Shown here one piece after another: positions 1 to 10,579 of a stretch of 48,692 nt of DNA (the stretch's first letter is position 1; every line of letters begins with the position of its first letter). Made by a program: the position numbers and the translations under genes. The notes beneath the pieces are model-generated. The model was not told where the DNA came from. It ran no database searches and saw only the letters and a program-made list of their open reading frames with translations. The stretch spans positions 1 to 48,692 of the forward strand of contig JANTQF010000262.1 of the NCBI GenBank assembly GCA_032988165.1. Direction: 5' to 3'. The DNA is from Emmonsiellopsis sp. PD_33. Lineage: Eukaryota > Ascomycota > Eurotiomycetes > Onygenales > Ajellomycetaceae.

Positions 1-277
1 CCGGCCCCGTCTCCCCCTCATACTGCTTCTCATCCCGCCGCTCACGCTCATACTCATACCCTCTCGACCTTGACGACCCCGGCCGATACCCCTGCTGCTG
101 CTGCTGTTGTTCACCACTCTGCAACGACGACGTGGAGCCGTTATTATCATAGAAGCCGCCGTAGCCGCCCGCGCGCCGCTCGCGAGCGGCGGAGGAGGAG
201 GAGGCGGAGGCGGAGGATTTGGATGGGTGGAGGCTGCTGCTTCCGCTTCCCGCCGTGGGGAAGGGGGGGCGGTTCAT
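1..277 (-). CDS. Probable exocyst subunit Sec8, N-terminal fragment (gene runs off the window)
   Basis: An open frame starts at an ATG at 277-275 and reads leftwards to the window edge without a stop, giving 92 codons. The fragment is low-complexity: Ser/Ala runs, then ERRAGGYGGFYDN, a short Gln run (six Q), and a charged stretch YEYERERRDEKQYEGE. Fungal Sec8 proteins begin with a disordered tail that contains a similar GGYGGFY block, which is my only basis for the name. Sec8 is part of the octameric exocyst that tethers secretory vesicles at the hyphal tip. No folded domain lies inside the window, so other proteins with a disordered N-terminus cannot be excluded. The start is the first ATG and the sequence upstream carries stops. 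Confidence 0.4.
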   Translation of the reverse strand, partial: MNRPPFPTAGSGSSSLHPSKSSASASSSSAARERRAGGYGGFYDNNGSTSSLQSGEQQQQQQGYRPGSSRSRGYEYERERRDEKQYEGETGP

Positions 278-821
278 GGTTTTCGTGGGGTTGTGTGTGA
301 GTTTGTGGCTAGGGGGTAGGTAGGTAGGTTGGTTGGTTTAGGAGTGGTTGTGTTGGTGCTGGGGATGGGTTTGGGGGTAGGGCATTGTGTGTGTTTCTGG
401 GTATTTGTTTAGAGGTATTCGTGGTATATATATTTTATTCTTGCGCGATTGTGTGGGAGTTGCGCTGGGGTTTGGTTGTTTTGGTTTTGTAGATGTGGTT
501 GGAAGCTCTGTTGTCGATGGGATGGGTTGGTTTGGGGTGGTTTCGGGTGGGCGAAATGATTGGCTGGGCAGGTGCATTATGTCACTGTACCTAATTTTTG
601 GTGGAGACAGCGCTGAGATGAAGGTATCGGTACTTATCGGCCATCTTATAGTTTAGAATAATTTATTGGAGAGCAATCTATAATTATAAGCGGGTGAGTG
701 GGAGATATTTCGTATGGTGTAGCATTATGAGTATACTCTACAGCCCTTGGGCAAAATTTCTATATACACGAACAACTATTTCATATGGCAATGAATGATA
801 TTGTGGGCGTGGATAACTTGC
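278..821. other. Intergenic: upstream region of the Sec8-like gene, 3' side of aminopeptidase P
   Basis: The stretch between the two minus-strand genes is G/T-rich on the plus strand from 278 to about 560 and AT-rich after that. The short open frames in it are compositional. I see no further gene. Confidence 0.6.
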
Positions 822-3282
822 CTAGATAGGCTGGGTTTCCCTCTTGAGGTAATTTCTTGTGAGCTCGTCTTTCTCAAAGAACCTACTGGTCTTCTCCCAC
901 ACTTCCGTGTGGTAGTCATTCACCCATTTCTTCTCCTCGTCGCTAAGCAGAGACGGGACGATCAATTTCTGGCACAGGGGCGTCATGGTGACATGCTCAA
1001 AACCCAGCCATGGCTTTTCACCGAAGCCGTATTTGGTTTTTACCCCTCGGGCCATAATGATATCTGTGACCTGGGTTAGCATACACTAGTGGCTACTTGT
1101 CGGAACGAACTTACTTTCAATGCGAATGCCAAAGTTGCCGTCCTCGTAGAAGCCAGGTTCTATAATACGTGAGCGACTAGAATCAAATAAATTTAGGTGG
1201 GAGTCATACCATCGGAAATCACATGCCCTGGAGCGATTGAGACTTCAGAGTACTGAACTCGAGTTCCAATTCCGATTGGACCTTCGTGAACGTTCTATTA
1301 CCATGTTAGCTTTAGAAATTTTAATCTGCCTCGGATTCATACCAAGTAAGATCCCACACCGTGCCCGGTTCCGTGGAGATAGTCCAAGCCTTGCTTCCAC
1401 AAAAATTGGCGTGCAAAAGCATCGAGCGCGAAGCCAGTTGTACCCTTGGGGAATACAGCGCTGTCAATGGCTATCATACCCTTGAGAACTAAAGTGTATG
1501 CCTCCTTCTCCTTTTCGGTGGGCTCGCCGAAATGGAGGGTTCGCGTCGTATCAGTAGTGCCATCCAGATATTGTGCACCGGAGTCACAAAGATAGATAGC
1601 TTTGGGATCAATGATGGAGCAATTATTCCTTTCGGCCTTGTAGTGGATCACCGCAGCGTTTGGACCGGTGGACGAAATGGTGTCGAACGATAGTCCGACG
1701 AAGTGGTCATGTTTCGAACGAATAGCTTCGAGCTTATCTGAAGCGTCTACTTCATTCAGGACCGTCTGTTTGTTGACCAGTTCGTTTTCGAGCCAGGCAA
1801 AGTACTCTGATAGCGCAGCACCGTCGCGGATGTGGCAAGCCCTCATTCCTTCAAGCTCAACCTCGTTCTTGATAGCTTTGGCGTCGGAAATGGGGCTTCG
1901 CACTTCATCCACATTGTTCTCGCCACCCAGGGCGAGACTGAGAGACCACGATGCCTTGTTTGAAATGAGGAATTTACTTGGAGTTTCGCCCTCTGCAGGT
2001 TTTACGGCGGACTGGCCCAATGCCTTGACTGCGTCGAAAATCGAGTTGTATGGCTTGATGGAGACTTTGTTGCCAAGGTGGCTCTTCACGTCGGCGGGCA
2101 GCTTCTCCTCGTCAACGTACAGGTCAGCGGTGGACGGGGTGATGATGGCATATGCGAAGAACACGGGGTTATAAGGGATACTGTGATGATTGGTTAGCGC
2201 TGGACGAATTGCTTAGGACAGCAAATACACGTACTCATTGCCACGCAGATTAAACAGCCAGGCAATTTCGTCAAGCATAGCTATAATGGCATTAGCAGCC
2301 GCATGGGCAATTCGTTCTGGAGGGTGAAATCATACAGACGACGAATGCCGGACTCTTCTTCTTCTGGAGCTCTTTTCGGATATCTTCGATCTTCTCCTCA
2401 AATGGTTTCCCTGCATATTTGGTAGGATGGACAGCTACTTTCTCGCTGGGAGGGGCGGGGCGGTCTTTTCCCCAGACAAGGTCGACTAGGTTCTCCTGCA
2501 CACCTCGCAGGGATCCACCGCTCTTCTTGATAGTTTCTGAAAGACTTCGAGCGTCGGCTGGTATACATTAGTAATCGAAGCAGCATATCTAGCAGTGGAG
2601 GGATACTCACATGGGGTGATGAGCGTTGGATCAACACCAACCACTTTCCCGCCTTCCGATTGTTCTGCAGTCCTACGCGCCCATCAGTAACTGACACCGA
2701 TTACACGGGGCATAGGTAGGCCATACCACTCCTGCCATGTAGGCATATTCTCAAAGCCTCTCTTCAAAAGCAGCCAGTTGCTATCGAGCTGTTTGGACGC
2801 CTGGTTGAAGTATCGTCCATCAGTCGACAGGGCAGCCTTGCTCATCGAGACAATGGCACAGCCGGCCGAGCCAGTAAACCCGGAAATGAAAGCTATATAC
2901 GAGGATCATGAGCGGTGGTCCTTGGTATCCAGGTCGCAGGGGAGGAGTGTCTAACCGCGGCGGCCATCACATGGGGCAATGTATTCAGACTGGTGGCTGT
3001 CCTCAGAGGGAACAACTAGAAGTGCAGACGCGTATGTCAGTGGGTTGCAATCAAAAGGCGGGCTATAGGACACATACGGTACACATCGATCTTCCGATCC
3101 TGCATCAACTGTCGCAGGTGGGACAGGCGCTGCGAGGTGTCAACGGTCTCCATGTCGGCGGAGCGAAGGGCAACAGCACAGGAAAACAGTCTGGGAGTCG
3201 GTCTGGCGTAGCGGGTAAACGACGGCGGGGGGCGGACGGAGGAGATGGAGCAGAGACGGAGGGGAGGGCGCAGAGGAAGCAT
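822..3282 (-). CDS. ampp: Xaa-Pro aminopeptidase P (M24B metallopeptidase)
   Basis: Removes N-terminal residues that precede proline. I reconstruct ten exons; the first ends at 3078 and the second starts at 3015. Family blocks appear in order: VPSEDSHQSEYIAPCDGRR, ISGFTGSAG, LSTDGRYFNQA, MLDEIAWLFNLRGN, then the catalytic pita-bread domain. Expected metal ligands are visible: Asp in LCDSGAQYLDGTTDTTRT (two), His in LHGTGHGVG, Glu in EPGFYEDG and in FGIRIE. It ends LKRETQPI with the stop at 822. From the first ATG (3280-3282) the protein has about 45 extra residues, Arg-rich and free of acidic residues, that look like a mitochondrial presequence. An internal Met at METVDTSQR would give the cytosolic form. 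Family identity is very secure; the start used in vivo is not. Confidence 0.95.
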
Positions 3283-4496
3283 CTAGCACGATAAGACGCG
3301 GAGGGAGGAGGGGCGGCTGTTATCAGATCGATGCTAATTCTGCGCGGGGAGGAGACAGCGCCAATGGGCAAGGGGGCGAGGAAGCGGCAGTTCCAAGGTC
3401 CTCCAAATCCAATGCGTAAACCAAGTGATATTTATACCAAGGGCAGTCTGACCAGCCTTGATTCACGCCGAGAGAAGAAATATGTTTGGCAGGCTGGCTT
3501 TTTGTTGTTGATTGACATTGATGAGCGGGAGATCTCCTCACGCGCTGGATGTTTTCATATTTGCTAGTATTTACTTCAATATCTAAATAAACTCCGTCTC
3601 AACATAATACTCTCTGACGGCATGTTTGAATATTCCCAGGGCAACAAATACTTTATTATAATTGGGAGAGATGATGGGAATTTCCATATGAGCTGCATAT
3701 TGGCTATCTAGACCCTGTTCCCGGCAAATGGCTGTACGAAATGCATGGATGCTGCAATGCCAATGGTCAATTCCGTCACTTTGGTCGAATGGCCGCAAGC
3801 ATTGTCAAAACTGCTCCCTGTATCAAAGGAAGTTGAATTAAATCATGAAAACAATTTCTCTTCAGTTATTTCCATATCAAAATTGTGTCCCAAATCGGCT
3901 TAGCTCATCGCAGGCTGACATAATCCATCTCTCGGTCACGGGACCGGCTCGGTGTCCAGCCCACTTTCTCGATCTCTGACCCCCCATCCATAGTATACAA
4001 ACAGGAGAATTCCGTCTCTGAGGCCGCTCTGCTGTCAATCCATCATCCCAGGCTCAGACCCAGCTATGGTGCTAGAAGCCCGTGGTTTGCGGGTCTAATG
4101 TGGTTTGGTTCCTGCTGGTGGCAAAGAAACTTGAACATACAGCATCCAAGACAAAACATCAACAGTCAAACAAGCCTTGAAAGATGTTTCAAGGCTGACT
4201 ACTGATGAACAAGGGGATTGGCTGCATCCGTCAAACTCTGCCTGTCAGTTTTGGATGTGCTACCCAACCATAGTTTTCTGCATCTGTATTGCTAGTCCTT
4301 GTGTTGTGGACAGTGTTGGTTATACACAGCCAGCCTCACACCCCCTCGCCCCAAATACCCTATTTTTATTTGGCCAGATCCTACAGTTTGTCAGTCTGCA
4401 GCTCCAGCTCATACACGCCCACCTTGGTATAGTGTTTGCTCATTGACTGGAAGCCACCCCTATCTGTGTGAAGCACTCGTGTATCCAAGCGGAACC
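3283..4496. other. Intergenic: divergent promoter region of ampp and the importin gene
   Basis: About 1.2 kb between two divergent starts. The short frames here do not resemble proteins. I see no RNA gene or repeat. Confidence 0.6.
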
Positions 4497-7400
4497 ATGA
4501 ATGGGGATCCCCAGGCCCAAAAGGGGGTTCAACCCCTTATCGATGAGGCCAGACAGGTAAGTGTTTCTATCTGATCCTGACATAGTCCCATCTAATCAGC
4601 GTATAGCTCGTCGAAGCGCTTAATGCTCCTGGGAATGCCGCAGTTGCCAAGTCTATCCAGGAGAGACTGCAGGCTCTCCAAAAGTCCGACGCGGGCTGGG
4701 CTATAGCCGATGGCCTTCTCGCCAGTGATAATTCGAATGCAAGATTTTTCGGTGCCCTCACGCTTACCATCAAAATCCACCAAGACTGGTAAGGCCTGGA
4801 ACCATGTTATGTTCTGAGCACCACTGACCCATGATAGGGACAACCTTGGAGAGGAGAAAGCCAAGGGCCTTTTAGTGCACCTTATTGACCGCTTTATTCT
4901 TTTGATAAGCAGAGATGAAGCTGCAGTAACCATGAGGAAATTCCTCACTACTATGACAACCTTCTTCTTCAAACCAGGGGCTCCATGGACGCACTGCATT
5001 AGGCATGTCGCTATATCTATGGCCAATAGGAAGTACTTGCCAGAAACCCAATGCACTGAACAAAGCTTCGACACACTCGCTCTCCCTGCCCTTAGCTACG
5101 AACACATGCTCCCACTGTTATCTTTCTCCACGACGTTGGCTGAGGAATCGTCCCGACACACCTTGAATGGGTGAGTATAACACAAAACCCGATGATGTTA
5201 ATTTATGTACAATGGAATGGACGTTCTGATTTTTTGAAGAGGGGACCTCCGAGACCGTTTAGGGACAAATACCAGGGATGCTTTACGCCTGGTTGAGTTT
5301 GTTTTACAACAAGTATCCAACTGGAACGGGGACCGGAGTCAATCTCCCCTCTCTGGACAGTTAAATAAATTAGCCACTGGGGCGATGAAATCATTACATG
5401 TGAGTTGCGTTTCTTCGCTGTTTGCCTACGGGTGCTGATAATTCTTCCAAGGCTTGGCTTGTCGCCCTCCGGGCAGACCGACTATCACTGCCGGAGCTCT
5501 CAAGTTCTGTCGCTGTGTCCTTGGACTACTCAGTTTCCTTGTTGGCAGCTCCTGATCTTGCAGAGACATCTATGGAACTGCTCATAGAGATTCTGAGTAA
5601 CCATCCAAAATTGCTCGGTCGCGAACGTATGACTACCATTCTCCAATTTCTGTCAGGGAATTTTGGAGAGAAGTATGTGGTGGCTCTTTTAAATGGAGAT
5701 TATGAAGATGATACAATGAGGTTCCTTGACTTACTGTTACGATACGCAACGACGGAGCAAACTAATCTTCTGACTGGCCAACTGGACGAGCAAAACCAGA
5801 GAGTTCTTCGCTTACTCCACACCCTCTTCCACGGCCCTGGATTCGTTGAGGTGGACGACAAAGCAAGCACGCTGTTACTTGAATATTGGACCGAGGCAGC
5901 GGATGATCTCGTAGACTCGATCATGCAAGGCGACGTGGAAGTTGCGCCGGATCGTGTGAAGGGGGAATTTGCAGGAGTTATCAGTGACTGTTATGATAAA
6001 CTTCGATATCCGGATCCGACAACTCTGAAGGAATGGGATGATGACGACGTGAAGAATTTCAATAGCTTCAGGCGCGACTTCGCAGACTTTTTGCTCGCGA
6101 CCTACCCGCTTCTAGGATTCGAGCTAATACAAAGCCTCGTCAAGAGAGCAACTGATTCCATGAACCAGGAGGCCTGGGAGAGTTTCGAGGTGGCTATCTT
6201 CTGCCTGGCATTCCTGGCGGACTCCATAGCCGAAGACTACAGGGTAGACAGCGTATTTCACAACATCTTTCTGTCCGACGTCTTTGATGATATCTGTTTC
6301 AACCGACGGGCGATTCCAGTCAAGCCCCGACAAACGCTTCTGGATATGGTGGCGCGGTACACAGTCTACTTTGAACGAAACCACAATCTCCTTCCTAGGG
6401 TTTTAAACCTCCTCTTCAACTCTCTCGATGCGCCATCCTGCGACCAAGCCGCATCAAAATCGATCTCCTTCCTCTGCCAAAATTGCCGTCAGGCACTGCC
6501 AATGTATGTCGACGACTTCATCAACCGCTTCGATCAGCTCCGCTCCAACGTATCTGTCAACAGCACCACCCTCGAACGCGTAGCCGAAGGCATTGCGGCT
6601 GTCATCCAAGCGTGTCCTGCAGATCCAACCAAGGCAACATGTCTAATAAAACTTCTCAACCCACTGCACCAGTTTGCCCAACAGGCCCAACAACAAGCTC
6701 AATACGACTACGAAGAGGCGCTCGTAATTGGTTTGAAAGCCATGCGCTGCACCGCGGCCATTGGCAAGGGTTTCCGGGCCCCCGACGAGGCGGTCATAGA
6801 TTTGGAGTCCGAATCATCAAACCAAAACAACGCCACCGCAAAACAGTTCTGGACCAGCGACCCGCTCGGCTCTATGCCGCAAGCCTGCCTCGTCCAAATC
6901 CTCGATATTCTAATGTCCACCTTCCCAACAGACAGTGATATCCTCGAAGCCACCTGCGACGTGCTCAAGGCCGGGTATACCGAACATACACCCGGCCCCT
7001 ACGTGCTACCGCCAGAGGTAACGACGCGATTCGTGAAATCAGCCAACGTGACCTCCCCGCGCTTCCCGACGATCATGGGCACTGCGTCTGCGTTTCTGGC
7101 CTCGCACTCCGCGCACCCATCGACAATCCTCCCGTACGCGACAGAGCTGATAATGCACGTGTACGAACTGATGAACATCATGACCAACCAACCCCAACAT
7201 TACGACCCGGACGTTGCCCACAGTCTAATCGACTTCCTCCACCTCCTCCTCCCAAAATACAAACACGCCTTCTACAGCCTCCTCAACACCCCACCCCAAC
7301 AGACACCCACAGCGCCCATCCCAACAATCCTAACCTTCACCCTACACACCCTCAAATCGCCCGACCCACTCCCGCTCCGCTCCGCCTGCGCCTTCTGGGC

Positions 7401-7842
7401 CACCCTCCTCGCCCTCCCAGACCTCCCACCAGACCTCCAACCCACCCCTAACCCAGCCAGCGCCACCAACCACCTATTCAACAACATGCTCACCACGCTC
7501 AGCGCGATCCTCATCCGGCAGATCTCAGGCCACTGCGCACGCTCGGACCTCGACCATCTCGCCGAGGTGTTGAAGAAGTTTGTGTTTCATCATCAGGGGC
7601 TGGCGAGGGGGTTGCTTGGGGGTGCGTTGGCGGGGTTGGAGGAGGAAAATGCGCATGCGCATGCGGGCGGTGTAGGTACAGGTGTAGGGATTGGGGGTGG
7701 GGGTGGGATTGGGGCGAGTAAGGTTGAGCGCGAACGGTTTCTGGCGTCCGTGTTGGCGCTTAGGGGGGCGAGGGGGACGAATAAGGTTGTTAAGGAGTAT
7801 TGGGTGCTTTGTCGGGGGAGGGGGTTTGGGTATGCGCGGTAG
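4497..7842 (+). CDS. Importin-13/Kap122-type karyopherin beta
   Basis: Nuclear transport receptor of the importin-beta superfamily. Five exons join in frame: 4497-4556, 4607-4788, 4838-5170, 5240-5399 and 5452-7842, giving 1041 residues, the usual size for the importin-13/Kap122 (Pdr6) group. The N-terminus has the importin-N pattern, with DEARQLVEALN then SDAGWAIADGLLAS and ARFFGALTLTIKIHQDW. The rest is leucine-rich helical HEAT-type sequence. The start is the first in-frame ATG that splices into the conserved region; earlier in-frame sequence is intergenic. The C-terminal 60 residues carry a Gly/His/Ala-rich insertion (AHAHAGGVGTGVGIGGGGG) at a point where the coding strand becomes very G-rich. 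Mtr10/transportin-3 is the nearest alternative assignment. Confidence 0.85.
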
Positions 7843-7920
7843 CTGAGTATGTGGGGTGGGATTGGGTGCATTTGGGTTTGGGTGGATGATGAACGGAGGG
7901 GGGGAGGGGGGGATTTGGAT

Positions 7921-7940
7921 ATGAGATGAGATGAGATGAG
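7921..7940. repeat. Pentanucleotide microsatellite (ATGAG)x4
   Basis: Four perfect ATGAG copies just downstream of the importin gene, in its probable 3' untranslated region. Confidence 0.9.
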
Positions 7941-8333
7941 GGATGGTTTGGTTTGTAGTTTTGTTTAGTTTGGTTGGGCTCTGATTTTCCTTCTTCTTGC
8001 CTATTTCAATATGATATATGTCGATTTTGCATTTTAGCTCTCGATTTACTCATTTGGTTGATTGACCGATTAGTTGATTCCAAGGAGGTTGATTTATGAT
8101 CTGTTTTGGCATTGTCATGTTCTTTCCTACATGTATCCATCATCCCCCCCTTTTTGATGGTTAGTCTGATACATAGCAGTTAGTTAATCAAGTAGTTAGT
8201 TAGTAGTTCGCAGGAAAAAACAAAACATGAAGAATGAGATAAAAGCAATTTGAATCTATTGATAGATACATCCAATAAAGCTAGATAGATAGTCAGAAAG
8301 ATTCATCTTTTTATGGTGATCACTTATTTTCCC

Positions 8334-8349
8334 GATAGATAGATAGATA
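8334..8349. repeat. Tetranucleotide microsatellite (GATA)x4
   Basis: Four perfect GATA copies, with another TAGATAGAT run at about 8282-8290. It lies downstream of the pyroA stop codon. As a simple repeat it gives no evidence of GATA-factor binding. Confidence 0.85.
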
Positions 8350-8477
8350 TTCATCACATATACTGTTCTGCTCCCTCTTTCTCCTCCAAACCTATAGTTA
8401 ACAACCCCATCCTCTCCGCCGGCAAGTGTTGAACCAAATAAGCCCCCCTCCCCCCCCTCCCAAACCAAAAGACCCAC

Positions 8478-9700
8478 CTACCCCCCCCTCCCCGCCAGCC
8501 TCCCCCCCTTCCCGTCCCCCTTCCCATCCCCCAACTCCGCCACACTAATCCCCACCATCGCCTCCCCCAACCCCTCACTAACCCTCACCAACACCTCCGG
8601 ATCCGCATAGTGCGTAACAGCCTGCACAATCGCCCTAGCCCTCTTCCTCGGATCGCCCGATTTGAAAATCCCCGAGCCCACAAACACCCCATCACAGCCC
8701 AACTGCATCATCAGCGCCGCATCCGCCGGCGTCGCCACCCCTCCCGCCGCGAAGTTCACAACCGGCAACCTCCCCCGCCGCGCGGTGGTTAGGAGGAGGC
8801 CATAGGGCGCTTCCAGCTCGCGGGCGTAGGCGCGCAGCTCGGCTTCGACGGCTGGGTGTGGTGGCGCGTCGACGTCTGTGTGTTGGTTTGTTGTACTGCT
8901 GATAGTAGAGGTAGAGGAGGAGGAAAAGAGGATCGCGCGCGCGCGAGCGATTTGGCTATTTACGGTGCGCATGTGGGAGACGGCCTCGACCACATCGCCC
9001 GTCCCGGCCTCCCCCTTTGTGCGGATCATAGCTGCGCCCTCGGATATACGACGCAGTGCTTCGCCCAGATTCCGACAGCCGCAGACAAACGGCGTCGTGA
9101 AGGGGTGTTTGGTTACGTGGTGCGTGTTGTCGGCGGGGGTGAGGACTTCGGATTCATCGATGTAGTCGACGCCGAGGGATTGGAGGATCTGGGTGTTCTG
9201 TTAGTTGTGTTTTGGGGACGGGGGGGGGTTATGGATGGAGGGATGGATGGACACACCTGGCACTCGACGAAATGGCCAATGCGTGCCTTGGCCATGACGG
9301 GTATCGTGACTGCGGACATTATCTCCTTGATCATGGCTGGGTCGGACATGCGGGCCACGCCGCCTTGGGCGCGGATGTCGGCGGGGACCCGCTCGAGGGC
9401 CATTACGGCGACGGCGCCGGCTTCTTCGGCGATGCGGGCCTGTATATCAATGTCCGGTTGGTTAGCGATTTGGTCTTGTGGATGTAGAGATGTGTGGAAA
9501 TTGGAGTGGGCTGGATGGGTGGACGGTTTGCCAGGGGGGATATGTATACATACCTGCTCCGCATTGACAACGTCCATAATCACCCCGCCCTTGAGCATCT
9601 GCGCCAGTCCTGCTTTGACGGTGAAGTCCGCTGGGGACGTCACTGCAGCGACATCATTGCTGACGGGCGCAGTGCCGCCGTTGGGTGTTTCTGATGCCAT
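8478..9700 (-). CDS. pyroA: Pyridoxal 5'-phosphate synthase, lyase subunit (PdxS/SNZ/PyroA)
   Basis: Synthase subunit of the DXP-independent vitamin B6 route; with the glutaminase PdxT it makes PLP from ribose 5-phosphate, glyceraldehyde 3-phosphate and ammonia. Three exons (9700-9554, 9439-9257, 9188-8478) give 346 residues. Strong blocks are GGVIMDVVNAEQ, ERVPADIRAQGGVARMSDP, VMAKARIGHFVECQ, DYIDESEVLTPAD, MIRTKGEAGTGDVVEAV and the phosphate loop NFAAGGVATPADAALMMQLG. Asp43, Lys100 and Lys168 match the catalytic Asp and the two Schiff-base lysines. Two departures: a Ser/Thr-rich insertion (about SSSSTSTISSTTNQ) before the AYARELEAPY block, and a Gly/Lys-rich tail in place of the usual PEVERMAKRGW-like end. 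The start at 9700 fits family length; an ATG 69 bp upstream is in frame. Confidence 0.95.
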
Positions 9701-9892
9701 TGGAGGGGTATGGCGAAGTGCGTGGCGGGGTTGCGGGGGAGGCGGGGCAAAAAGGGGTATGGATATCACGACAATGGTACCGCAGGGTCAATCGGGGAAC
9801 GAGAGAGAGGAGTTCACGAGTAATCGGAGAGAAATAGAAATGATAGTGGAATATTTACGAACATAGGGGCGAAAAGGAGCAACCGAGGGCGG

Positions 9893-9899
9893 TGAGTCA
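9893..9899. promoter_or_regulatory. Candidate Gcn4/CPC1 (CpcA) site TGAGTCA upstream of pyroA
   Basis: An exact TGASTCA match 193 bp upstream of the pyroA start. Gcn4-type bZIP factors bind this sequence, and the yeast SNZ1 orthologue is reported as a Gcn4 target. By chance about six matches are expected in 48.7 kb, so the position matters more than the match itself. Confidence 0.4.
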
Positions 9900-9978
9900 C
9901 GGCGGACAAAGAGAAAGGCTATTGCAACTGCGCATAAGGTTTGCATGGGACACGGATTGCCGCGCGACTAATGAGGTT

Positions 9979-9991
9979 AATTAGTTAACTA
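9979..9991. repeat. 13-mer AATTAGTTAACTA, inverted partner at 10169-10181
   Basis: AATTAGTTAACTA at 9979-9991 is the exact reverse complement of TAGTTAACTAATT at 10169-10181. Each copy contains the self-complementary core TAGTTAACTA. Both lie in the pyroA/Rid spacer, about 180 bp apart. Confidence 0.7.
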
Positions 9992-10168
9992 ACCAGGGGA
10001 TGTCGCTTATGCGTGTGGCGGAAGCAATTGACGGGGAGGCTGTAGGATCAATCGGGGTTGTCTCTATGGCGCAACAACTTGGTTATAGATCTATACAACT
10101 CAGCTAAAATAGCCCTGGCCAAGGCCCAACAGTCAGGCTGGCCCTGCCGAAGACCACTAATAACCAGC

Positions 10169-10181
10169 TAGTTAACTAATT
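10169..10181. repeat. Inverted copy of the 13-mer at 9979-9991
   Basis: TAGTTAACTAATT, the exact reverse complement of the copy at 9979-9991. The two could be operator half-sites for the divergent pair, or AT-rich coincidence. Confidence 0.65.
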
Positions 10182-10430
10182 GCTAATAATAGCAGTGAAA
10201 TCAAACTGCCCAGCTGTTCTAATAACTCCCAAATCCTCCCCCCCGCTTTCAGCGTGTGCCAATTCGGAATTCCATCCTCCTCGTCGGCGAAAACCAGCAA
10301 AGGCCAATGCCGCATCGGATGAATTAATAATAACCATAAACACACGGCTGACAAATTCAGCCGTGCCTGCCAGCCGAATAACTAACTAAATTCAATTCAC
10401 TCTTTCTGTGCGACGTGACGTTTGTTTACG

Positions 10431-10438
10431 TATAAATA
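10431..10438 (+). promoter_or_regulatory. TATA box TATAAATA of the Rid-family gene
   Basis: TATAAATA lies 149 bp before the start codon and is followed by a G run and a C-rich leader. The match is exact, and the position suits a fungal promoter with a leader of about 100 nt. Confidence 0.5.
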
Positions 10439-10579
10439 GGGGGGGGAGGGACGGGCTGGGTGATCTGATCTAGATAATTCCTCCCAGCAACACTCCAACA
10501 CTCCATCACCCACCTTTGATAACTACACCCAGAACCTATCCATCTCTCTGTCTCTTTGTCAAACACCCACCCACCCAAA

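Larger units (their letters stand above)
7843..8477. other. Intergenic: convergent 3' ends of the importin and pyroA genes
   Basis: The left part is G-rich, then T-rich, and contains two microsatellites listed separately. Repeated TTAGTTA motifs occur at about 8180-8210. No coding or RNA gene is visible. Confidence 0.6.
9701..10579. other. Bidirectional promoter region between pyroA and the Rid-family gene
   Basis: An 879-bp spacer between two divergent starts. It holds a TGAGTCA site, a TATA box on the Rid side, and two inverted copies of a 13-mer, each listed separately. A C-rich leader with several CCACCC/CACCCA repeats precedes the Rid ATG. No gene is visible. Confidence 0.65.

Noticed and set aside
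70..319. Two overlapping plus-strand frames with Arg and Gly runs
   Set aside because: They are the antisense of the Ser/Ala/Gly-rich Sec8-like N-terminus; the minus strand gives the sensible reading.
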